From an uncultured Chloroflexota bacterium (GTDB taxonomy: Bacteria > Chloroflexota > Dehalococcoidia > Lucifugimonadales > CAJXCD01): 64,000 bases of DNA. Position 1 is the first letter of the stretch. Each line of letters begins with the position of its first letter. The position numbers and the translations under genes were made by a program. Positions 34,835-43,046 of the stretch are shown piece by piece. The DNA is taken from the NCBI GenBank assembly GCA_913051545.1, contig CAJXCD010000005.1, positions 1-64,000 of the forward strand, given 5' to 3'. The notes under the pieces are model-generated. The model did no database searches and was not told where the DNA came from. It was given only the letters and a program-made list of their open reading frames with translations.

Positions 34835-36046
34835 TCATCCAGCTAAAGAGAGCATCCTATCTAAAGCTACCTGAGCTTCAATAGAAGTCTTATCATCTAC
34901 CTTAACCTGATTCACCACTACTCCCTCTTTCAAACCATCTAGCACCCATGCTAAGTAAGCTGGATGTATGCGGTACATAGTAGAACAAGGACATACCACC
35001 GAGTCCAAACAAAAAATGGTTTTGTCAGGGTTTTCCTTCGAAAGACGATTTACTAAACTGATTTCAGTCCCAACGGCCCATGTTGTATCGGACGGAGCTT
35101 CTTTTACAACTTTTATGATGTACTCAGTAGACCCGTTCAGGTCTGCTAATTCTACGACATCCCGTGTACACTCTGGATGGACAACTACCGTAACATCCGG
35201 GTGTTTTGCCCTGGCATCTTCTATCTGAGAAGTACTGAACCTTGTATGGACAGAGCAGTGTCCCTGCCAAAGAATTACTTTCGCATCCCGAAGTGCTTGT
35301 TCAGTATGACCACCAAGGTATTTGTATGGATTCCAAACTAACATCTCATCATTGCCAATTCCTAATTTGTGAGCGGTATTCCTACCTAAATGCTGATCCG
35401 GAAGAAACAACACCCTTTGACCTCTCTTAAAAGCCCATTCGAAACTTGCCGAAGCGTTGCTAGAAGTACAAACAATTCCCCCATTCCGACCACATAAAGC
35501 CTTGATAGCTGCCGTGGAGTTCATGTAGGTAATTGGTATCACTCCTCCTACACTAGATAATACTGATTCAAGTTCCTCCCAGCAATCCAAAACATCATCT
35601 GTTGAAGCCATATCTGCCATCGAGCATCCGGCTGTTATGTTAGGTAATATAACTTTCTGATGCGGACCACTCAAAACATCGGCTGTTTCGGCCATAAAAT
35701 GCACACCGCAAAACACTATGTGCTCAGCCTTATTTTGAGTAGCAGCAAATTGGGATAGCTTAAAAGAATCTCCACGTAAATCAGCAAACTTGATTACTTC
35801 TTCTCTCTGATAGTGGTGACCAAGAATTAGTACATTTTCACCGAGAGCTTCTTTTGAATCACTTATTCGACTTTCAAGGTCTTCTGGACTGCATTTCAAA
35901 TACTCAATAGGTATTTTTTGCCATCTTACTCCCGCTTGAAATTCCTCTTCAAGCGTCTTAGCCTGAAGGTCATCATCAGTTTGACAAAATGCAGCCTGTT
36001 CTATTTCAGTTATGGGCAATATCATGGTCTTCGTATCAGAAGTCAT
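34835..36046 (-). CDS. nadA: Quinolinate synthase
   Basis: 4Fe-4S enzyme that condenses iminoaspartate with dihydroxyacetone phosphate to quinolinate. Seen: VLILGHHYQREEV, VFCGVHFMAETA (first cluster Cys region), IVCTSSNASASFEWA (second), LFLPDQHLGRNTA, VHPECTRDV and DSVVCPCSTMYRI (third). The 403 aa length is slightly long because of an N-terminal extension with no recognised function. It lies upstream of nadC. Oxygen sensitivity of the cluster is a known family property. Confidence 0.95.
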   Translation of the reverse strand: MTSDTKTMILPITEIEQAAFCQTDDDLQAKTLEEEFQAGVRWQKIPIEYLKCSPEDLESRISDSKEALGENVLILGHHYQREEVIKFADLRGDSFKLSQFAATQNKAEHIVFCGVHFMAETADVLSGPHQKVILPNITAGCSMADMASTDDVLDCWEELESVLSSVGGVIPITYMNSTAAIKALCGRNGGIVCTSSNASASFEWAFKRGQRVLFLPDQHLGRNTAHKLGIGNDEMLVWNPYKYLGGHTEQALRDAKVILWQGHCSVHTRFSTSQIEDARAKHPDVTVVVHPECTRDVVELADLNGSTEYIIKVVKEAPSDTTWAVGTEISLVNRLSKENPDKTIFCLDSVVCPCSTMYRIHPAYLAWVLDGLKEGVVVNQVKVDDKTSIEAQVALDRMLSLAG

Positions 36047-36124
36047 TTAGATAAATATCCTGTACAAAATATATTACTAACTCTCCAAAACAACATTACC
36101 ATCAGACCATATCCACTAAAACAA

Positions 36125-37396
36125 CTACGATAAACTTCCATTGAGGGACCAGGGACTAGTTTCCTTAATTGTAACATTAACCATACTCCCTATTGTATCT
36201 TCAGGCGCATCCACATACACAAGCTTATCGCTCCTATTCCTTCCATAAATTCTCCCGCGTTTCATACCTTCAATTAAAACTTGGGTTTCAACGTCTACAT
36301 AACTGCTATTAAGTTCAGTTTGAATCTGTTCCTGCAATTCATCCACTGCTCTAAGACGATATCGCTTATCTTCATCAGAGACATCGTCTTTCATTTTGCG
36401 ATCTGCTATGGTACCTTCACGAGTCGAATACGCAGCTGAGTGGACCTTATCAAACCTAATTTCTCGAAGCATATCCAACGTTTTTTCGAATTGGGAATCA
36501 GACTCACCGCAGAATCCGACTATTAGGTCAGTGCTAATAGACACTGTTGGGATCCGATTTCGTATCTTCTCTACCAATCTGATGTAATCGTCAGAAGTAT
36601 ATCCTCTTCTCATATCTAACAATACTTGGTCGTCTCCAGCCTGAAAAGGAAGATTGATATTCTCACAGACTTTTTCCAATTCAGCCACCTTGTCAATGAT
36701 ATGATCACTCATATCATTAGGATGGGAAGTAAGGAATCTTACTCTCTGTATAGAAGTTATTTCATTGACCTCACTTAGCAAATCACCTAGGTCTGGGTTT
36801 CCAGGAAGATCATGACCATATGAATCTACATTCTGCCCTAATAATGTAACCTCCTTAACCCCTCTATGCGATAAGAGTTCTGCCTCCCGAACAATTTCAG
36901 GAATTGGACGGCTAATTTCACGACCCCTCCTGTAAGGAATGATACAAAATGTGCAGAATTTATCACAGCCATGAATGATAGGAATGTATGCAGTTACATT
37001 GGGACTTGCCGTTAAAGTACCTATACACCCCTCAGCGTCGATTCCTAATCTCTCACCAATAAGATTTATAAGAGGCTCATACTGTTGGGGTCTTAAAAAA
37101 ACATCCACGTACGGAAATCGTTGCTCAAGTACATCTGTCTTAGGACCAACCATACAACCCATAAGTGCAACTATTTTCCCTGGGTTATTAACCTTAAGTG
37201 GCTTAAGAGATCCGAGTGTACCCACAACTTTATCTTCCGCACTCTGCCTAACTACACAACTATTTAAGAAAATAACATCGGCATCGTCTGGAGATGAAAC
37301 AGAGGAAAGTCCCATTTGAACCAAAGCACTCTCCAATCTCTCAGAATCTGCCTTATTCATCTGGCATCCGACTGTCCAACTGTAATAGCTATTCAT
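36125..37396 (-). CDS. miaB: tRNA-2-methylthio-N6-dimethylallyladenosine synthase MiaB
   Basis: Radical SAM methylthiotransferase that adds a methylthio group to i6A37 in tRNAs reading UNN codons. Seen: YSWTVGCQMNKADSERL (first N-terminal cluster Cys), ADVIFLNSCVVRQSAE, MGCMV, the radical SAM motif GCDKFCTFCIIPYRRGREISR, and a C-terminal TRAM-like domain. The start was set to ATG 37396 (MNSYYSWTVGCQMN), which fits family starts; the track's GTG 37456 adds 20 residues with a weak ribosome site. tRNA-Ser lies just upstream, but tRNA-Phe (48831) is the more likely type of substrate. Confidence 0.94.
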   Translation of the reverse strand: MNSYYSWTVGCQMNKADSERLESALVQMGLSSVSSPDDADVIFLNSCVVRQSAEDKVVGTLGSLKPLKVNNPGKIVALMGCMVGPKTDVLEQRFPYVDVFLRPQQYEPLINLIGERLGIDAEGCIGTLTASPNVTAYIPIIHGCDKFCTFCIIPYRRGREISRPIPEIVREAELLSHRGVKEVTLLGQNVDSYGHDLPGNPDLGDLLSEVNEITSIQRVRFLTSHPNDMSDHIIDKVAELEKVCENINLPFQAGDDQVLLDMRRGYTSDDYIRLVEKIRNRIPTVSISTDLIVGFCGESDSQFEKTLDMLREIRFDKVHSAAYSTREGTIADRKMKDDVSDEDKRYRLRAVDELQEQIQTELNSSYVDVETQVLIEGMKRGRIYGRNRSDKLVYVDAPEDTIGSMVNVTIKETSPWSLNGSLS

Positions 37397-37483
37397 GACT
37401 CTCGATGAATTTCCTGTGATCCTTAAGCATTCAAAACAAACCGGAACATATTTCACTAAACCCTAATAAGTATACCGAAAGAT

Positions 37484-37575
37484 TGGCGGAGGGAATGGGA
37501 TTCGAACCCATGAGAGAGCTTTCACCCCCTAAGCGCTTAGCAGGCGCCCGCACTAGGCCACTATGCGATCCCTCC
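37484..37575 (-). tRNA. tRNA-Ser(GCT)
   Basis: A 92-nt minus-strand tRNA with acceptor GGAGGGA/TCCCTCC, anticodon loop CTGCTAA (anticodon GCT), a long class-II variable arm, T-loop GTTCGAATC and an encoded CCA. The long variable arm confirms serine. It reads AGC/AGU codons. The miaB start lies about 90 bases downstream on the same strand. Confidence 0.96.
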
Positions 37576-37602
37576 GTTAAGTCTACCAGAATTAGGGACT
37601 TG

Positions 37603-37632
37603 AATATAACAGAGACGATCGTTCAAGTGCAA
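37603..37632 (-). promoter_or_regulatory. Possible tRNA-Ser promoter
   Basis: On the minus strand TTGCAC (37627-37632) and TATATT (37603-37608) are 18 bp apart, 28 bases upstream of the tRNA 5' end. The rest of the 207-base gap to the pit gene shows no other clear signal. Confidence 0.45.
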
Positions 37633-37782
37633 TGAGAAATCTTCACTTTCATTATGCAATGGGATTTCAGAATAAATTATTCATATATTTAAATAGGCTA
37701 ACTCACAAGCACCGAGTCGACTAAGTCCATATTGCGTAAAATCATTATGGATTTATACTGCAGTGAATCAATAATTGCCAAC

Positions 37783-38811
37783 TCAGATCATTATCAATTT
37801 TAGTATTTTGTACAAGGTGAATGCCAAAATACCTACTATTGGAAATGTTAGTACCCAACCGTATACGATCTCCCGTGCAACTCCCCATCGGACTGCTGAT
37901 ATACGACGTGTGGAACCCATACCTAGAATGGATGATGTAATGACATGGGTAGTACTTACTGGAATTCCTGTACGTGATGCGAATTCTATCACTGATGCCG
38001 CTGCTGCCTCAGCAGAGAAACCGTGGGGTGATCTCATGGTAACGATACGAACACCCAATGTGTGAATAACTCTACGTCCACCTAAGTAAGTTCCTATACC
38101 CATGACCACCCCTGAGACAATAATTACCCACATAGGCACCTCAAATGGTATACCTTTAATCTCCCAATCGTAGTAAACGCTCAGTGCTAGTGTGATGATG
38201 CCCATTGTTTTCTGAGCGTCATTAGACCCATGGCTAAACGCCATAGCAGCGGCTGTTCCGATCTGAAGTTTTCCAAATAAGGCTGACACTAGTGTAGGGG
38301 TAGCTTTTTGGAAAATCCAATATATAGCCAGCATAATAATGTATCCAAACAAGAATCCGAGTATCGGTGAGAAAATCAGCCCAAGACCTATCTTCTGGAT
38401 ACCAGCTCCGACCAGTATGCCCCAGCCGGCATGAGCAATACCGGCACCCGCAACACCGGAAACCAAACTGTGGCTGCCACTTACCGGCATACCAAACCGT
38501 GTTGCAGTGAATACCCAGAGTGCCGCAGCCAGGACTCCGGCTCCTACAGTTAACATTCCAAATTCTCCAGAAAGCGCCCCTGGATCTACAACCCCTTTAC
38601 CGACCGTTTTGGCAACAGCTGTACCGGTGATAGCACCAACAAAGTTCATGATTGCCGCCATAAGCACAGCTTGAAACGGGGACATGACACGGGTGGATAC
38701 TACTGTAGCAATAGCATTGGCGGCGTCGTTAAATCCGTTAGAAAGTTCAAAAACAAGGGCGATTATGATAACAAGTACGAAAAAAGTGAAAGAGGACGGA
38801 TCAATTATCAT
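37783..38811 (-). CDS. Inorganic phosphate transporter, PiT family
   Basis: Predicted ion-coupled phosphate (or metal-phosphate) symporter of the inner membrane. Seen: the two family signatures GFNDAANAIATVVSTR (near residue 26) and SHGSNDAQKTMG (middle), about ten hydrophobic helices, and the internal duplication typical of PiT. It is 342 aa. The start overlaps the upstream DUF47 gene by four bases. DUF47-pit pairs are a common arrangement in which DUF47 controls the transporter. Confidence 0.93.
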   Translation of the reverse strand: MIIDPSSFTFFVLVIIIALVFELSNGFNDAANAIATVVSTRVMSPFQAVLMAAIMNFVGAITGTAVAKTVGKGVVDPGALSGEFGMLTVGAGVLAAALWVFTATRFGMPVSGSHSLVSGVAGAGIAHAGWGILVGAGIQKIGLGLIFSPILGFLFGYIIMLAIYWIFQKATPTLVSALFGKLQIGTAAAMAFSHGSNDAQKTMGIITLALSVYYDWEIKGIPFEVPMWVIIVSGVVMGIGTYLGGRRVIHTLGVRIVTMRSPHGFSAEAAAASVIEFASRTGIPVSTTHVITSSILGMGSTRRISAVRWGVAREIVYGWVLTFPIVGILAFTLYKILKLIMI

Positions 38812-39443
38812 GAGTGTTTAAGTACTATTCCCTCCAACACATTAGCTGCATCTTCTGACCAGTCAGTCGCCTCTTCTAAAGTATTGTATATATCTCTCCA
38901 CTTCAGAATGTTTATCACGTCACTCCCGTTGCTAAAAAGGTGCCCCATCGCTTGACTAAGAGCTTTATCAGCTTCACTTTCTAGACGGTTAATTTCGACC
39001 GTTATTGGCAGGATATCTTTTAACCGTGATCCACTAGTCGACAGCATACCAAGAGCCTTCTCTAGTTGAGCGGCACAGTCAACAATTATCTTGGTCAGTT
39101 TACGAGCATGCTCTGTGGAAGCTGTTATCTTATACTCAAAAATGTACTGTGCAGCCTCGTTGATAGAATCAATAACGTCATCTAACCTGCCAGCCAAAGA
39201 CATTATATCTTCCCGATCAATCGGAGTAACGAACGTTCGATGGAGCGATAGGGTGATATCGTGTATAACCTCGTCCCCAAATTCTTCAAGATCCTTGATT
39301 TCCTGAACCTTACCTTCTACGTTATCAAAGTCCTCCATAAGGTCATGAAGACAAAGAGCCACCTTTTGCATATTTAAGGTGCTTTGATGTAACAAAAAAA
39401 AGAACCTGTCCTCTTTAGGAAGAAACGACAGAGAAAATTTCAT
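38808..39443 (-). CDS. DUF47/PhoU-like regulator of the Pit transporter
   Basis: Helical protein of the DUF47 (PhoU-related) family. Seen: HQSTLNMQKVALCLHDLMEDF, EGKVQEIKDLEEFGDEVIHDI and DREDIMSLAGRLDDVIDSINEAA, the standard metal-binding helical repeats (E-x3-D pattern). It is 211 aa. The CGGAGGG ribosome site lies directly after an intrinsic-terminator-like hairpin and T tract (39475-39495), so expression of this gene and pit may be set by attenuation. Confidence 0.9.
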   Translation of the reverse strand: MKFSLSFLPKEDRFFFLLHQSTLNMQKVALCLHDLMEDFDNVEGKVQEIKDLEEFGDEVIHDITLSLHRTFVTPIDREDIMSLAGRLDDVIDSINEAAQYIFEYKITASTEHARKLTKIIVDCAAQLEKALGMLSTSGSRLKDILPITVEINRLESEADKALSQAMGHLFSNGSDVINILKWRDIYNTLEEATDWSEDAANVLEGIVLKHS

Positions 39444-39474
39444 TAACTACCCTCCGAAAAAAAACAAAAAAAAA

Positions 39475-39495
39475 TCTCCGTCAGGTCGACGGAGA
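39475..39495 (-). terminator. Intrinsic terminator inside the DUF47-pit leader
   Basis: TCTCCGTC/GACGGAGA form an 8-bp perfect stem with a 5-base loop. On the minus strand nine T residues, a G and eight more T residues follow, then the CGGAGGG ribosome site and the start codon at 39443. This is a textbook terminator placed between a strong promoter and the gene it serves, about 30 bases before the start codon. Confidence 0.8.
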
Positions 39496-39567
39496 CTACG
39501 GTTTCGAACAAAATTCAGTGTCAATTCAGTAAACTTTTCAATCCTGTATTCTAAAACCTCCGGCGAG

Positions 39568-39597
39568 ATTATAACCCTTCAAAAAAGTCTGTGTCAA
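39568..39597 (-). promoter_or_regulatory. Promoter for DUF47-pit
   Basis: On the minus strand a perfect TTGACA (39592-39597) and a perfect TATAAT (39568-39573) are 18 bp apart. Transcription from about 39561 gives a leader of about 118 nt that contains the terminator at 39475-39495. Confidence 0.78.
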
Positions 39598-39658
39598 GGG
39601 CCTATTTATCAGAAATAAATCGTACTTTCTATGACTTATTCGTCCAGCTTATTAATGC

Positions 39659-40084
39659 TTACGAATGAGTAGATGAAAATTCACTGCCCACCCAAACTTC
39701 ACCATCTTCGAAATACTCTTTCTTCCATATGGGAACAGTCTCCTTAATACGATCAACAGCATACTGGCACGCCAGAAATGCATCCTTACGGTGGGGTGTA
39801 GAAACAGCAACTATAAGACTCGCTTCACCAATCTCCAGTTTTCCAATCCTATGAACTATGGCAATGTTTTCTACGGACCATCGTTGGCGAATTTCCAGAA
39901 CAACTTCAGATAGCTTATTGTCAGCCATTGGACGATAAGCCTCATATTCAAGGTGAAGAACTTTCCTTCCTTCCGTAACATTACGAGTAGTTCCAAGAAA
40001 AACCGCTACAGCACCATTTGAATCCCTTCTTACACACGATATCACCCTGTCATGATCAATCTTATCTGGGGTAATTTCGATCAT
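39659..40084 (-). CDS. moaE: Molybdopterin synthase catalytic subunit MoaE
   Basis: Large subunit of molybdopterin synthase; it inserts sulfur from MoaD thiocarboxylate into precursor Z. Seen: GAVAVFLGTTRNVTEGRKVLHLEYEAYRPMA, VHRIGKLEIGEASLIVAVSTPHRKDAFLACQYAVDRIKETVPIWKKEYF with the conserved lysines. The 141 aa length is typical. The start overlaps the moaD stop (ATGA). Confidence 0.95.
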   Translation of the reverse strand: MIEITPDKIDHDRVISCVRRDSNGAVAVFLGTTRNVTEGRKVLHLEYEAYRPMADNKLSEVVLEIRQRWSVENIAIVHRIGKLEIGEASLIVAVSTPHRKDAFLACQYAVDRIKETVPIWKKEYFEDGEVWVGSEFSSTHS

Positions 40085-40335
40085 TTGCTTCCCCCACTAA
40101 CCGGCGGTATTAATGCAACTTCATCACCCTCCGTCAGGCAATAGGTATGGTCCACATACTCGTAATTAACTGCAATCACTAATTTCCCAGGGGCACTCGT
40201 CAATAGAGGATACCTACCTGATAATTTGATTATTAAATCCGATACAGATGAACCTTCTGGCATCTCCATTAATACTGTGGATTTGCCAACCAGATCTCTA
40301 TAGCTTGCGAATAGACGAACTGAAAAACAAGACAA
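40081..40335 (-). CDS. moaD: MoaD/ThiS-family sulfur carrier with C-terminal GGSK
   Basis: Small ubiquitin-fold sulfur carrier for molybdopterin synthase. Seen: MSCFSVRLFASYRDLVGKST at the N-terminus, VAVNYEYVDH-like core (here VIAVNYEYVDHTYCL), and the C-terminal EVALIPPVSGGSK. MoaD must end in Gly-Gly for activation by MoeB; here two residues (Ser-Lys) follow the diglycine. Start is TTG with AAGGTGA upstream. It is 84 aa and overlaps moaE. The tail may need trimming by a protease, as in other GG-x-x carriers. Confidence 0.9.
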   Translation of the reverse strand: MSCFSVRLFASYRDLVGKSTVLMEMPEGSSVSDLIIKLSGRYPLLTSAPGKLVIAVNYEYVDHTYCLTEGDEVALIPPVSGGSK

Positions 40336-40630
40336 CTCATCACCTTACGGGGAATTCCTTCCGAATGTAGAATGATTACGAGGCGATTATAGCATGATCA
40401 ATGGTATCTCTATAACAACGGAACTTTAGCAAAACCTTAGGGAAATTAGCGACCTTAATTATAGAAAGGCATGATTGATCTCACAATCCATCTAGAGGAT
40501 TCCACCTATTGTGTATAATGGTTCGTAATTTTAAGCAGTGCTGAATTAGCTAAATTTCACGATCATTAAAAACGAAATTTAGATTTGAGTATATCGAGGA
40601 GAAAATCAGTATTCAGAAAGGTGACGGAAT
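40336..40630. other. Intergenic region between moaD and acs
   Basis: This divergent 295-base region contains TATAAT at 40514-40519 on the plus strand, with no convincing -35 box at the right distance, and AAGGTGA just before the acs start. Transcription of both moaD and acs probably begins here. No RNA gene or ORF is supported. Confidence 0.4.
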
Positions 40631-42739
40631 ATGGCAAACCAAAATGATAAAACAGATGTAAGTGAAGGCCAAATAGCTGCGCACTGGAAAGAAGAAGAAT
40701 TCATATTTCCAACTACAGGATTTGTCGGTCAGGCAAACATGGCAGACCCAAACGTATTTGAACGTTTCGGTGAAGATAATTACCCAGAATGCTTCAGAGA
40801 GTATGCAGATTTGTTAAGTTGGGACCAATACTGGCACACAACTCTGGATTCGTCCAACCCTCCTTTCTTCAACTGGTTCGTAGGAGGGAAACTAAATGCT
40901 TCTTACAACTGTGTTGATCGGCATTTAGAAAAAAATGGTAACAAAGTTGCCTTCACCTGGGTATCGGAAATTGAGGAAGAACCTGACCGTGTAATCTCTT
41001 ATCGGGAATTGTGGGTAATGGTGAACGAATTTGCCGCTTTACTCAAGGATTTTGCCGGCGTGAAAACTGGCGATAGAGTCACCTTACATATGCCAATGGT
41101 GCCTGAACTCCCAGTAACTATGCTGGCGCTAGCTAGGCTAGGTGTAACTCACTCCCAAGTTTTCGGAGGTTTTAGCGGATCAGCCTGCGGGGATCGTATA
41201 GTTGATTCTGAAAGTCATATCTTGATAACGTCAGATGCCTATTATCGTAGCGGCACTTTGCTAGATCACAAAAGCAAGGCTGATGAAGCAGTAGAGCAAG
41301 CAAAAAAGGGAGGAATTGAAGTTAAAAAAGTACTGGTTTGGCAACGCTATCCCGGGAAATCATCGACCTCCACAGCTATGAAAAATAGCCGAGATTACTA
41401 TGTAAATGACATTATAGGTAAATATAGAGGACACCGAGTCGAACCAATCTCTCTCCCTGCAGACCATCCACTATTTCTTATGTACACGAGTGGAACAACA
41501 GCTAAGCCTAAAGGGTGCCAGCATAGTACAGGAGGATACCTCGCTTATGTGACTGGAACAACACAATATTACCAAGACATACGCCCAGAAGACGTATACT
41601 GGTGCATGGCTGATATCGGATGGATTACAGGGCACTCCTATATAGTCTATGGGCCTCTTTCCGTAGGGGCAAGTAGCGTACTTTTTGAAGGAGTACCTAA
41701 TTATCCAGATCCCGGTAGACCTTGGAGAATTGCCGAGCGTCTGGGGGTAAACATTTTTCATACTGCACCTACAACTATAAGAATGCTTAGAAAAGCTGGG
41801 CCTGATGAGCCAGCAAAATATGACTACAACTTCAAACATATGACGACAGTCGGAGAACCTATAGAACCCGAGGTGTGGCGCTGGTATTACGATGTAGTCG
41901 GCAAAGGAAAAGCAGCCGTCGTGGACACCTATTGGCAAACTGAAACTGGAGGATTTATAGGAACAACTTTACCCGCCCTAGAACCTATGAAACCCGGAAG
42001 TTGCGGGCCGGGTGCCCTAGGAATTGTACCCGTAATTCTTGATGACGATGGTAACAAAATTGAGCCAGGGTCGGGCAAAGCAGGTAATGTCTGCATGAGC
42101 AATCCATGGCCAGGCAGAATGCAAACTATTTATGGAGATCCTGATCGATTTGTTGACACTTACTATGGTAAGTATGCAAAGAAAGATAGCAAGAAATGGG
42201 AAGACTGGCCGTACGTGACTGGTGACGGAGGAACCCAAGGAGAAGATGGATACATTCGAGTCGTCGGAAGAGTAGATGATGTCATCAATGTCGCCGGGCA
42301 TCGACTCGGCACTAAAGAGTTAGAATCTGCTGCACTAACAGTTAGTGAAATTGGTGAGGCAGCAGCAGTACCTGCATTCGACGAACTAAAAGGCAGAGTT
42401 CCAGAACTGTACGTATCACTGAAACCAGGTGTAGATTCATCTGAAATAGAATCTCTTGTAAAAGGAGCAATCTCTACAATTATAGGACCTATAGCACGCC
42501 CATCAGAAGTATGGATAACATCAGATTTGCCAAAAACAAGGTCTGGTAAAATAATGAGACGAGTTATTGCTTCGATATCAAATTTTGTAGACGTGGGTGA
42601 CGTAACTACACTCGCCAACCCCGAAGTAGTTGAAGAGATCAAAGAACATGTACAAAGTGCAAAATTTAAATCAGGAAATGTACCCAAGGATTTACCTGAA
42701 TCTATGAAAAAAGAGATCGAGCGGTTCGGGGAAGATTAA
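40631..42739 (+). CDS. acs: Acetyl-CoA synthetase (AMP-forming)
   Basis: Activates acetate (possibly also propionate) to its CoA thioester with ATP. Seen: an N-terminal ACAS region (YADLLSWDQYWHTTL... FFNWFVGGKLNASYNCVDRHL), YTSGTTAKPKGCQHSTGGYL (ATP loop), TVGEPIEPEVWRWY, VDTYWQTETGG, YVTGDGGTQGEDGYIRVVGRVDDVINVAGHR, and the PKTRSGKIMRR lysine, which is the site of regulatory acetylation in the family. The 702 aa length is a little above the usual 650 because of a C-terminal extension. Confidence 0.94.
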   Translation: MANQNDKTDVSEGQIAAHWKEEEFIFPTTGFVGQANMADPNVFERFGEDNYPECFREYADLLSWDQYWHTTLDSSNPPFFNWFVGGKLNASYNCVDRHLEKNGNKVAFTWVSEIEEEPDRVISYRELWVMVNEFAALLKDFAGVKTGDRVTLHMPMVPELPVTMLALARLGVTHSQVFGGFSGSACGDRIVDSESHILITSDAYYRSGTLLDHKSKADEAVEQAKKGGIEVKKVLVWQRYPGKSSTSTAMKNSRDYYVNDIIGKYRGHRVEPISLPADHPLFLMYTSGTTAKPKGCQHSTGGYLAYVTGTTQYYQDIRPEDVYWCMADIGWITGHSYIVYGPLSVGASSVLFEGVPNYPDPGRPWRIAERLGVNIFHTAPTTIRMLRKAGPDEPAKYDYNFKHMTTVGEPIEPEVWRWYYDVVGKGKAAVVDTYWQTETGGFIGTTLPALEPMKPGSCGPGALGIVPVILDDDGNKIEPGSGKAGNVCMSNPWPGRMQTIYGDPDRFVDTYYGKYAKKDSKKWEDWPYVTGDGGTQGEDGYIRVVGRVDDVINVAGHRLGTKELESAALTVSEIGEAAAVPAFDELKGRVPELYVSLKPGVDSSEIESLVKGAISTIIGPIARPSEVWITSDLPKTRSGKIMRRVIASISNFVDVGDVTTLANPEVVEEIKEHVQSAKFKSGNVPKDLPESMKKEIERFGED

Positions 42740-43046
42740 AGGGATAGACTTAATAATACCAGCGTCTATTGTAATTTAGGCAATGTACATTCTGTGTAGC
42801 CCTGGCATCTGATCTGAATGGATAATTAAAACAAATTCCATCTTGTTTCGGACTAGATGTTAAATAGGATTTGTGTTGTCGTCTAAACCCAAAACAATAT
42901 CCTGACCTAATTGTAGCAATGATAACTTTAATCCTAATTCTAATTTTGTATCTATAACCATTTTGCTTAAAAGAATCCCATTGACGCAACAAATATTTAA
43001 AGCCACGTGAATTATATATTGAACCATCTGATTTAAGGTGAATAAA
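42740..43046. other. Gene-free stretch, nothing recognised
   Basis: About 300 AT-rich bases between acs and the gamma-glutamyltransferase gene. A weak inverted repeat, ATAGAC/GTCTAT, lies just after the acs stop with no T tract. The 42750-43124 minus ORF in the track has no family features and overlaps the next gene, so it was left out. Confidence 0.5.

Noticed and set aside
40081-40084. moaD TGA considered as readthrough to restore a different C-terminus
   Set aside because: The stop overlaps the moaE start in the standard ATGA coupling; extension would run through moaE out of frame with no homology.
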